Shown here: positions 1 to 5,895 of the stretch, piece after piece | Layout: each line of letters starts with the position of its first letter | Position numbering within the stretch: position 1 is the first letter of the stretch | From: Oscillospiraceae bacterium | GTDB lineage: Bacteria > Bacillota > Clostridia > Oscillospirales > Ruminococcaceae | Length of the DNA stretch: 11,811 nucleotides | Assembly (NCBI GenBank): GCA_020024235.1 | Contig: JAHHUA010000048.1 | Coordinates: forward strand, 1-11,811 | Direction: 5' to 3' | Notes under the pieces: model-generated | Told to the model about the DNA's origin: nothing | The model's input: the letters and a program-made list of their open reading frames with translations, nothing else | Databases searched by the model: none | Position numbers and translations under genes: made by a program

Positions 1-1
1 G

Positions 2-20
2 TATAATAAACATATATAAT
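2..20 (+). promoter_or_regulatory. Possible -10 elements upstream of the CLC gene
   Basis: Two perfect TATAAT hexamers lie at 2-7 and 15-20, upstream of the ATG at 53. Either could be the -10 box of the CLC gene. A -35 box at normal spacing would lie outside the window, so the promoter cannot be confirmed. The sequence is very AT-rich, so chance matches are likely. Confidence 0.3.
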
Positions 21-52
21 TATTTGATGTGTCGGGATATAAGGAGGACATA

Positions 53-1309
53 ATGAAAACCCAAAAATTAAAGAAAATTTCTTCAAAAACAGAGCTGCTT
101 TTAAATTACGGAAAATGGTCGCTGATAGGTATTTTAGTGGGAATTGTGCTGGGAGTTGTGGCATCAAGTTTTCATCATGCAGTGGATATGGGAGCCGCAT
201 TTTTCTCAAAATATGACTTTATACTTTATTTTATGCCTTTAGCCGGTGTTGTTATTGCTGCTATGTATAAGTACAGTGATATGGAAAATGACATAGGTAC
301 AAACTCGGCAATTCTATCCATTCGTGAGGATAAAGATATAAAACTCAGAACAGCACCGCTTATTTATATAAGTTCAGTTCTCACCCATGCCACAGGTGGT
401 TCTTCGGGACGGGAGGGAGCTGCTTTGCAGCTTGGAAGCAGTATAGGTGCCTACATAGGAAAACTGCTTAAACTTGATAAAAATGATATAAAAATAATTA
501 TTATGTGTGGAATGAGCGCATCTTTTTCCGCACTTTTTGGCACGCCCATTACAGCAGCAATTTTTTCCATTGAACTTATTGAAGTAGGAATTATGCGCTA
601 TTACTCACTTGTGCCTTGTATGATTTCTGCTATTACCGGATTTTTTACATCTCAGCTTATGAATATTACCCCTACTGCATTTAAATTATCTGTTATTCCG
701 GAAATAACACCGGTAAATATAGGTAAAATAATAATTTTGTCAGCACTTTCTGCCGCAGTCAGTATTTTATTTTGTTTAGCACTTACTTTTGCAGGGAAAT
801 TATTTAAAAAAATTTCCAACAGTATGCTGAGAGCCTTTACAGGTGGTATTATTGTGATTTTGGCAACCCTTTTGCTGGGTACAAGAGATTATAACGGGGC
901 AGGTATGTTTGTTATTGAAAAAGCTGTCAACGGTGAAGCACATCCCATGGCTTTTCTTATAAAAATTATTATGACTGCCATAACTTTGGGTACAGGCTAT
1001 AAGGGCGGTGAAATTGTGCCTACATTTTTTATAGGCTCAACATTCGGATGTTTATGTGCATCGGTTTTGGGAATTGACCCCGGATTTGGTGCTGCAGTGG
1101 GAATGGTAGCTATTTTCTGTGGTGTAACCAACTGCCCGTTGGCATCAATGTTTTTGGCAATGGAGCTTTTTGGAGGAAAGGGAATGATTTTTTTCGCAAT
1201 AAGCTGTGCCACAAGCTTTATGCTTTCGGGATATACAGGACTGTACAAAGAACAAAAAATTATTTATTCCAAAAGCAAGCCTATGCTTATTGACAGAAAA
1301 ACAAATTAA
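53..1309 (+). CDS. CLC-family anion channel/antiporter with atypical selectivity filter
   Basis: A polytopic membrane protein of 418 aa, the size of a bacterial CLC without C-terminal CBS domains. It should move halide (chloride or fluoride) across the cytoplasmic membrane, either as a channel or as an anion/proton antiporter. Three CLC filter regions are visible: GTNSAI near residues 82-87 in place of GSGIP, GGSSGREGAA at 115-124 with the external gating glutamate at E121, and GGEIVP at 318-323 in place of GxFxP. The usual GREGP proline is alanine. The family's inner proton glutamate appears to be Leu (FSIELIE against FIIEEMR of E. coli ClcA). These changes recall the fluoride-type CLC-F branch (GREGT), but that assignment is inference. 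The start is the ATG at 53, because AAGGAGG at 41-47 sits 5 nt before it; the in-frame GTG at 29 has no such site. No fluoride riboswitch is recognisable in the short upstream stretch. Confidence 0.9.
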   Translation: MKTQKLKKISSKTELLLNYGKWSLIGILVGIVLGVVASSFHHAVDMGAAFFSKYDFILYFMPLAGVVIAAMYKYSDMENDIGTNSAILSIREDKDIKLRTAPLIYISSVLTHATGGSSGREGAALQLGSSIGAYIGKLLKLDKNDIKIIIMCGMSASFSALFGTPITAAIFSIELIEVGIMRYYSLVPCMISAITGFFTSQLMNITPTAFKLSVIPEITPVNIGKIIILSALSAAVSILFCLALTFAGKLFKKISNSMLRAFTGGIIVILATLLLGTRDYNGAGMFVIEKAVNGEAHPMAFLIKIIMTAITLGTGYKGGEIVPTFFIGSTFGCLCASVLGIDPGFGAAVGMVAIFCGVTNCPLASMFLAMELFGGKGMIFFAISCATSFMLSGYTGLYKEQKIIYSKSKPMLIDRKTN

Positions 1310-1358
1310 TACATTGTAAAAAATATTTTAGACATAAAACAGGTTTAATTTTAATTTT

Positions 1359-1394
1359 AAGTTTTAATATGCAATAACTATATTAAAAACTTTT
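1359..1394 (+). terminator. Weak AT-rich hairpin after the CLC gene
   Basis: The arm at 1359-1370 pairs with 1380-1392, with one bulged A and a 9-nt loop, followed by a short T run at 1391-1394. The stem has only one G-C pair and starts about 50 nt after the CLC stop. It may be a weak terminator, but in DNA this AT-rich it may also be chance. Confidence 0.25.
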
Positions 1395-1449
1395 GCAGTG
1401 CTATATAAAAAAGTTATGGCTGTATGATTTATATATATGACTTATTTTG

Positions 1450-1478
1450 TTGAATGTTTTGATTATATAGGATATAAT
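1450..1478 (+). promoter_or_regulatory. Sigma-A-type promoter of the hydrogenase gene
   Basis: TTGAAT at 1450-1455 (4 of 6 to TTGACA) is followed, after exactly 17 nt, by a perfect TATAAT at 1473-1478. Transcription would begin near 1485, giving a leader of about 20 nt before the ATG at 1507. This spacing also argues against the in-frame TTG at 1486 as the start, since the mRNA would then have no room for a ribosome binding site. Confidence 0.65.
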
Positions 1479-1495
1479 TGTTACATTGATAAAAA
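1478..1495. promoter_or_regulatory. Possible Rex-like redox operator over the hydrogenase start site
   Basis: The 18-bp stretch reads TTGTTA, six bases, TAAAAA. It matches the clostridial Rex consensus TTGTTAANNNNTTAACAA at 11 of 14 defined positions (from my recollection of the consensus). The left half is exact for six bases; the right half is a low-complexity A run that merges with the ribosome binding site. It overlaps the end of the -10 box and the expected transcription start, where a repressor would act. Rex senses NADH/NAD+ and controls fermentation and hydrogen genes in Clostridia. The call is tentative. Confidence 0.25.
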
Positions 1496-1506
1496 AAGGA
1501 GAAACC

Positions 1507-2955
1507 ATGATGAGAATTTTCGACACACAGGTACAATTACTGAAATACAGAGTAAATAAATCCATAGCCAGACACGCTTTTAAGAACAATTTGGAAAAAG
1601 TATATTATGATATTCCCAGAGAAATCGTAGACAGCAAAGAAGCTACAATGCGCTGCTGTATTTACAAAGAAAGAGCCATAGTAGAAGAAAGAATAAATTT
1701 GGTTTGCGGAAGCGACAGATGGGAAAACAGCATTATCAATGTACTGCCCATAGCCTGCGACGAATGTCCTGTCAGCTCCTATGAAGTAACAGATCTTTGC
1801 CGTGGATGTATCGCAAGAAGATGTATTGAAAACTGCCCAAAAGAAGCTATTTCCTTTGTTGATCATCATGCTAAAATTGACCCTAACAAATGTGTTCAAT
1901 GCGGAAAATGTGCCAGTGTCTGTCCTTACGGAGCAATTATATCCAAAAAAAGACCATGCGAAAAGGCCTGCAAAATAGATGCTATTCACATGGGTCCCGA
2001 TAAAAGTGCGGAAATTGACCATTCAAAATGTATTTCCTGTGGAGCCTGCGTTTATCAGTGCCCATTTGGTGCAATAGTTGACAAGAGCTTTATTCTTGAT
2101 GCTATTTATATGATAAAAAGCAGTGAAAATAATACAAAAAGTCATATTTATGCCGTTGTAGCTCCTTCCATAGCTACCCAGTTTAAATATGCAACAATAG
2201 GACAAATGGTTACAGGGCTTAAACAGCTTGGTTTTTATAAAGTAGTTGAAGCTGCTTTAGGTGCTGATTTGGTGGCAGATAAGGAAAGCCGTGAACTTAT
2301 GGAAAAAGGTTTCCTTACAAGTTCCTGTTGTCCGGCATTTGTGGAATATGTTGAAAAATTTTTCCCACAGCTTAAAGACAATATTTCACACAACCTTTCT
2401 CCCATGGCTGAAATCGGAAAATATATAAAGGAACATGACCCAATGGCAAAAGTTATATTTATAGGTCCCTGTACAGCCAAAAAAGCTGAAAGACAAAAAG
2501 ACAGTGTAAGAAAGCTTGTGGACTGTGTACTTACTTTTGAAGAATTACAGGCACTTATTGACAGTTTGGAAATAAAACTTTTTGATTTGCCGGAAAGCGA
2601 GCTTGATGATGCCTCATATTTTGGAAGAATTTTTGCAAGAAGCGGAGGACTTTCAGAGGCTGTGTCCCAAGCTGTCAAGGAGCAGGGAGTAGCTGCTGAT
2701 GAATTTCAGGTTAGATCTGCTGTCTGCAACGGACTTGATGACTGTAAAATTGCTTTGCTTAAAGCCTCAAAAAATGTTTTGAAGGAAAACTTCATTGAGG
2801 GTATGGCTTGTCAGGGCGGATGTATAGGAGGGGCAGGATGCCTCACTCATGAACCCAGTAAGGACAGAATGAGTGTGGACACCTTTGGAAAGAAAGCCAC
2901 TGACAAAACCATAAAAGAATCCATAAACACAATTACAGATACAATTAATGTTTAA
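1507..2955 (+). CDS. Group B-type monomeric [FeFe] hydrogenase
   Basis: A soluble iron-only hydrogenase of 482 aa that would interconvert protons plus low-potential electrons and H2. The N-terminal half is cysteine-rich: CRGC-x4-C-x3-CP near residues 98-111, and two standard CxxCxxCxxxCP [4Fe-4S] motifs at 129-140 and 175-186. The H-cluster domain follows, with TSSCCP (271-276, both the proton-relay and the cluster-binding Cys present), GPCTAKKAE (320-328) and EGMACQGGC (431-439), which supply the four cluster cysteines. The loop-2 Met of classic MPC is Gly here. The overall layout, including an N-terminal RCCIYKERA segment, resembles the group B hydrogenases of Clostridia. No hydE/F/G maturases or partner subunits are in the window, so physiological direction and redox partner are unknown. 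The start is ATG at 1507: GGAG at 1498-1501 lies 5 nt before it, and a second ATG at 1510 is also possible. It has its own promoter and terminator, so it is probably monocistronic. Confidence 0.93.
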   Translation: MMRIFDTQVQLLKYRVNKSIARHAFKNNLEKVYYDIPREIVDSKEATMRCCIYKERAIVEERINLVCGSDRWENSIINVLPIACDECPVSSYEVTDLCRGCIARRCIENCPKEAISFVDHHAKIDPNKCVQCGKCASVCPYGAIISKKRPCEKACKIDAIHMGPDKSAEIDHSKCISCGACVYQCPFGAIVDKSFILDAIYMIKSSENNTKSHIYAVVAPSIATQFKYATIGQMVTGLKQLGFYKVVEAALGADLVADKESRELMEKGFLTSSCCPAFVEYVEKFFPQLKDNISHNLSPMAEIGKYIKEHDPMAKVIFIGPCTAKKAERQKDSVRKLVDCVLTFEELQALIDSLEIKLFDLPESELDDASYFGRIFARSGGLSEAVSQAVKEQGVAADEFQVRSAVCNGLDDCKIALLKASKNVLKENFIEGMACQGGCIGGAGCLTHEPSKDRMSVDTFGKKATDKTIKESINTITDTINV

Positions 2956-2962
2956 TATTTAA

Positions 2963-3000
2963 AAAACAGTCGGGATTTATTTTTAAATCCCGACTGTTTT
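2963..3000. terminator. Strong bidirectional Rho-independent terminator between convergent genes
   Basis: A perfect 17-bp stem (2963-2979 with 2984-3000) with a 4-T loop contains the GC-rich core CAGTCGGGA. It is flanked by an A run on the left and a T run on the right, so it can end transcription from both directions: the hydrogenase gene (stop at 2955) and the minus-strand operon (stop at 3028). Confidence 0.93.
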
Positions 3001-3027
3001 ATGTTATAAGTCAAATAAATATATAAT

Positions 3028-3540
3028 TTAAAACAAATTTTTAAGGTCATTTTGTATATCTTTCATGGAGTCTTTAATTTCGCTGATTTCACTTTCCAAC
3101 TCTTTTGACAGTTCTTCGGGGAAAAACTGTTTTTCTTTCACCTTTTTATAGCTGCGGTTTACTTCTTTGATTTTTTTATTAATTTCACTTGATTGTCTTG
3201 ATTTGTTTTTAATTCCGCTCAATATTTTTTTACATTCGGTGATAAGGGATTTATATTCTTCTTTGGTATTGCTTTTAAAAATTTCTTTCATTTGTCGGCT
3301 TTCTTTTTCATCCTCAAACTCAAGAAATAAAATCTTTGCATCACCTTTCAATGATAAAATTTTATTTTTGAGGTTTTTTAATTTTTCATAGTTTTCATCA
3401 TTGGCCGGCAGCAGAGAAATTCCCTGATTTAACTGTTCTGAACCCATTTCTTTCAGTTTTCGCCAAACATATACCCTATATTTTGAAGGAGTGGGGGGAA
3501 CGGTATAGGAAATTGCAAGCCATTTGTAATTTTTAAACAA
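3028..3540 (-). CDS. ChrB N-terminal-domain protein with coiled-coil tail
   Basis: A protein of 170 aa. Residues about 6-75 (WLAISYTVPPTPSKYRVYVW, then QGISLLPA) match the N-terminal domain of the chromate-resistance regulator ChrB: the IYTVP..P...RV.VWRKLK...G...L.QG...LP pattern. Full ChrB proteins are about twice as long and carry a second, C-terminal domain. Here that domain is missing, and the remainder (about 76-170) is a highly charged Lys/Glu-rich stretch predicted to be helical or coiled coil. No chromate transporter gene (chrA) is nearby, so a role in chromate resistance is not supported; the molecular function is unknown. The start codon is TTG at 3540, set by GAGGTG at 3546-3551 (reverse strand), 5 nt upstream. 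It lies 28 nt after the radical SAM gene and is probably co-transcribed with it. Confidence 0.75.
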   Translation of the reverse strand: MFKNYKWLAISYTVPPTPSKYRVYVWRKLKEMGSEQLNQGISLLPANDENYEKLKNLKNKILSLKGDAKILFLEFEDEKESRQMKEIFKSNTKEEYKSLITECKKILSGIKNKSRQSSEINKKIKEVNRSYKKVKEKQFFPEELSKELESEISEIKDSMKDIQNDLKNLF

Positions 3541-3545
3541 ATTAT

Positions 3546-3551
3546 CACCTC
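3546..3551 (-). promoter_or_regulatory. Ribosome binding site fixing a TTG start
   Basis: GAGGTG on the minus strand, 5 nt from the TTG at 3540. It places the start of the ChrB-domain protein at TTG just before FKNYKW, which keeps the conserved WLAISYTVP segment near the N-terminus, as in the family. Confidence 0.75.
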
Positions 3552-3568
3552 TTTGTACAAATTATATT

Positions 3569-5248
3569 CTACAGATTTATTTTTACGGTTTCAGCTCTGC
3601 CTAAAATACATCTTTTGTTATAGTCAAAAAGCAGTATGACAGGTTTTTCTTCTTTTTCTGTGCTTGTCATATCATAGTCAAAAGCCTCAATATGAATATG
3701 AGCCATAATATCTTTTGGAGCAAAATCTTTGTATTTTGGCAGATATTTTTTTGTATTTTCTTCATTTCTTAAAAATTCCAGCATTTCGTTTCGGGAAATT
3801 TGTCTTTTACCCTCTGCCCATTGAGGAATTTTTTTGGGTTTTTCATGGGAAATCATGTCAAATCTTATAAGCTCACGGAATTTGTCAGTAATTTCGCCGA
3901 TTTTTTCTTCATGAAACAGTTTTAAACAGTTGTATTGTCCATCTTTACTCAGTGGTATTAAATGATAATTTTTGTCAAAATAAAAATGTCCCAATGCAAA
4001 AAAGAAATCAAAAGCTGATGGAAAAGAATTTATCAAATAGTACAGAGTATTCTCAAATCTTCCTGAATTGTAGAATAATTCGGTTACTTCCTCCACTTTT
4101 TTCAGTTTAATTAAATCATTATAGGGAAGAACATGGGTGGAGAGAATTTCATATGGGGGATAATGACAAAATTCCATACTGTAATTTTTGTATTGACTGT
4201 ATAATGCAGAGCCTTTTAAAAGTTTAAGCATACCAAGCTGTAATTGCTGAGGTTTGTGTGAAAAAACATCGTTAAAGGATTTTCTGAATGAGTTTATATC
4301 TTCATAGGGAAGTCCTGCAATTAAATCCAAATGAAGATGAACATTTCCCGACTTATTTATTTTATCGGTTTTTTCAAATAATTTTTCTAAATTTGTTGTG
4401 CGGTTTATAGCTTTTAGAGTTTTTAAATTAGTGGACTGAACTCCTACTTCCAGCTGTATAAGTCCTTGGGGCATGGATAAAATTATATCCATCATTTCAT
4501 CATCAATAAGGTCGGCGGAAATTTCAAAGTGAAAATTAGTTATTCCGTTGTTGTTTTCTTTTATGTAGTTCCAAACAGACTTACAGATTTTTTTGTTGCA
4601 GTTAAAAGTTCTGTCAACAAATTTAACCTGTCTTACTTTGGCATCCATAAAAATTTTAAGCTCTTTTTTTATTATATCTAAATCCTTAAATCTCACCCCG
4701 TATTCAGAACCTGACAGACAGTAAGCACATCTGAAAGGACACCCACGGGAGGCTTCATAATACAGGGTGCGGTTTGGCAAATAAGTCAGTTCGTTTTCAT
4801 AGGGAAAAGGCAGTTTATTTATATCAAAGGCTTCTTTGCTTTCTATAATATTTTCTGTTTGTTTGCCTTTTGAGATATTTCTTAAAAGAGGAAGTATAAG
4901 ATTTTCTCCTTCGCCTTTTATAAGATAGTCGCAGGGGAGATTTTCGGTACTTTCATAAAAAGACACTTCAGGACCTCCGAAGATTATTTTTATATTGGGA
5001 GCAACTTTTCTAAGGCATTTTGAAATATCACAAACCATACCTACATTCCACAAATAACAGGAAAATGCTATTACATCAGGGGATTGTTCTATAAGTTCCT
5101 GTAAAATTATATCTTTGCTGTTATTTATGGTATATTCGGCATAGGAAGTGTCAAATTCTCCGTTTTCTTTGCAAATTTTGTTTAAATAACGCACAGCAAT
5201 ATTGGTGTGCAGAAATTTTGCATTTATAGCTGTAAATAAAACTTTCAT
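3569..5248 (-). CDS. B12-binding-type radical SAM protein, DUF4080-like
   Basis: A cytoplasmic radical SAM enzyme of 559 aa. Residues about 1-130 form a cobalamin-binding-type Rossmann domain (MKVLFTAINAKF at the start, DVIAFSCYLWN, IIFGGPEVSF, YLIKGEGE). The radical SAM domain follows with CPFRCAYC (Cys170, Cys174, Cys177), which binds the [4Fe-4S] cluster that cleaves S-adenosylmethionine, then FVDRTFNCN, LEVGVQS and DLIAGLPYE. The C-terminal part (about 370-559) matches what I recall as DUF4080. Substrate and product are unknown. The classical DxHxxG cobalamin ligand motif is not visible; AKFLHTNIA occupies that region. The start is ATG at 5248, where the family consensus begins, with AAAGGT at 5258-5263 nine nt upstream; the longer in-frame extension to 5299 would run into the promoter. 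It is the first gene of a two-gene operon with the ChrB-domain protein. Confidence 0.88.
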   Translation of the reverse strand: MKVLFTAINAKFLHTNIAVRYLNKICKENGEFDTSYAEYTINNSKDIILQELIEQSPDVIAFSCYLWNVGMVCDISKCLRKVAPNIKIIFGGPEVSFYESTENLPCDYLIKGEGENLILPLLRNISKGKQTENIIESKEAFDINKLPFPYENELTYLPNRTLYYEASRGCPFRCAYCLSGSEYGVRFKDLDIIKKELKIFMDAKVRQVKFVDRTFNCNKKICKSVWNYIKENNNGITNFHFEISADLIDDEMMDIILSMPQGLIQLEVGVQSTNLKTLKAINRTTNLEKLFEKTDKINKSGNVHLHLDLIAGLPYEDINSFRKSFNDVFSHKPQQLQLGMLKLLKGSALYSQYKNYSMEFCHYPPYEILSTHVLPYNDLIKLKKVEEVTELFYNSGRFENTLYYLINSFPSAFDFFFALGHFYFDKNYHLIPLSKDGQYNCLKLFHEEKIGEITDKFRELIRFDMISHEKPKKIPQWAEGKRQISRNEMLEFLRNEENTKKYLPKYKDFAPKDIMAHIHIEAFDYDMTSTEKEEKPVILLFDYNKRCILGRAETVKINL

Positions 5249-5282
5249 TGATAAATAACCTTTCAAAATACTAATTGAATAC

Positions 5283-5291
5283 ATTTTACCA
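5283..5291 (-). promoter_or_regulatory. Probable extended -10 promoter of the radical SAM operon
   Basis: On the minus strand, TGG followed by TAAAAT (5283-5288) forms an extended -10 element. A weak -35-like TTTATA lies 16 nt upstream. Transcription would start near 5276, giving a leader of about 28 nt to the ATG at 5248. Confidence 0.45.
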
Positions 5292-5317
5292 CATTTCATA
5301 AAATTTATAAAGAATAA

Positions 5318-5346
5318 TTGTCTATTAAAAAAATATGTGCTATAAT
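5318..5346 (+). promoter_or_regulatory. Sigma-A promoter of the anchored protein-pncB operon
   Basis: TTGTCT at 5318-5323, a 17-nt spacer, then a perfect TATAAT at 5341-5346 preceded by TGC, which is an extended -10. This is the best promoter match in the window. The start would be near 5353, giving a leader of about 37 nt. It is divergent from the minus-strand radical SAM promoter, and the two -10 boxes are about 50 nt apart. Confidence 0.75.
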
Positions 5347-5389
5347 AACGGTGCTGTATAAGTAAGTAAAATATAATAAGAGGTGAAAA

Positions 5390-5881
5390 ATGTCTGTAAG
5401 GAAAGTCAGAAATAAAAAGAACACACAGAATATTATAATTATATCGTTGCTGGCTGTATTTTTGTTTTTTATTATTATAGGCATTGCTTTGCTATTATTT
5501 CAAAATAATAAGGGAAAAAGCAATTCTTCCGAGGAAATTGTAAATTCCGAGGAGTATAATTATGAAAAAACAGTTTATTATGAAATAAGCAAAAAAGTCA
5601 TGATAAATCTTAAAGAACAAACAGGAGAATATAATTTTTATTTGGGAAAAGACAATATATGTATGGTTAAAGTTGAGATTTTTGACGGCGATGGCAATAA
5701 AATTTCCGAAAGTGATTATATATACCCCAATGAAAATGATCAACAAATCCAATTTGAAACAGAGAATATAACCAAAAAAACAAACCCCGAAGGCTATGCT
5801 CTAATAACAGCTTATGATATGAGCAGCATGGAATCTGTGGGTTCAAAAGAAGAAAAAATAAGGCTTAATTTTAAAAATTGA
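5390..5881 (+). CDS. Single-pass membrane-anchored extracytoplasmic protein of unknown function
   Basis: A protein of 163 aa. A basic N-terminus (RKVRNKK) is followed by one hydrophobic segment (about residues 14-37), so the protein is probably an inside-to-outside anchor with some 125 residues outside. There is no lipobox. The outer part has an acidic, Ser-rich linker (about 43-58) and then a domain rich in predicted beta-strands: YEISKKVMINL, CMVKVEIFDGDGNKI, SDYIYPNEN, YALITAYD, EEKIRLNF. From memory this resembles small extracellular beta modules that recur in Firmicutes, usually ending TAYD...G...I.I; no function is known to me. The start ATG at 5390 has GAGGTG at 5380-5385. It is the first gene of an operon with nicotinate phosphoribosyltransferase, 14 nt downstream. 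That pairing may be fortuitous. Confidence 0.8.
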   Translation: MSVRKVRNKKNTQNIIIISLLAVFLFFIIIGIALLLFQNNKGKSNSSEEIVNSEEYNYEKTVYYEISKKVMINLKEQTGEYNFYLGKDNICMVKVEIFDGDGNKISESDYIYPNENDQQIQFETENITKKTNPEGYALITAYDMSSMESVGSKEEKIRLNFKN

Positions 5882-5888
5882 GAGGAAG
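5882..5888 (+). promoter_or_regulatory. Ribosome binding site of nicotinate phosphoribosyltransferase
   Basis: GAGGAAG at 5882-5888 lies 7 nt before the ATG at 5896 and favours it. A second in-frame ATG at 5908 is preceded by a weaker GGAAGG at 5898-5903. The in-frame TTG at 5878 lies upstream of the site and is unlikely to be used. Confidence 0.6.
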
Positions 5889-5895
5889 TAAGAAA

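Noticed and set aside
29..52. GTG start for the CLC gene giving eight extra residues
   Set aside because: The AAGGAGG ribosome binding site lies inside this extension and points to the ATG at 53.
1..52. Fluoride riboswitch upstream of the CLC gene
   Set aside because: Only 52 bases are available and no conserved crcB-motif segments are recognisable. It could still lie to the left of the window.
1486..1506. TTG start for the hydrogenase
   Set aside because: The predicted transcription start is at about 1485, and the ribosome binding site GGAG at 1498-1501 lies downstream of the TTG.
1537..2022. 161-codon open frame on the minus strand
   Set aside because: It is antisense to the cysteine-rich part of the hydrogenase, has no recognisable protein motif and no ribosome binding site, and is a codon-bias shadow.
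2235..2678. 147-codon open frame on the minus strand
   Set aside because: It is antisense to the H-cluster domain of the hydrogenase, has low-complexity Ser-rich content and is not a gene.
3028..3540. Truncated pseudogene of full-length ChrB
   Set aside because: The frame is intact with its own ribosome binding site, the tail is coherent, and no remnant of the ChrB C-terminal domain lies downstream before the terminator.
5249..5299. N-terminal extension of the radical SAM protein to 5299
   Set aside because: The extension covers the predicted promoter and has no family match. The conserved MKVLFTAINAKF begins at 5248, with a ribosome binding site in front.
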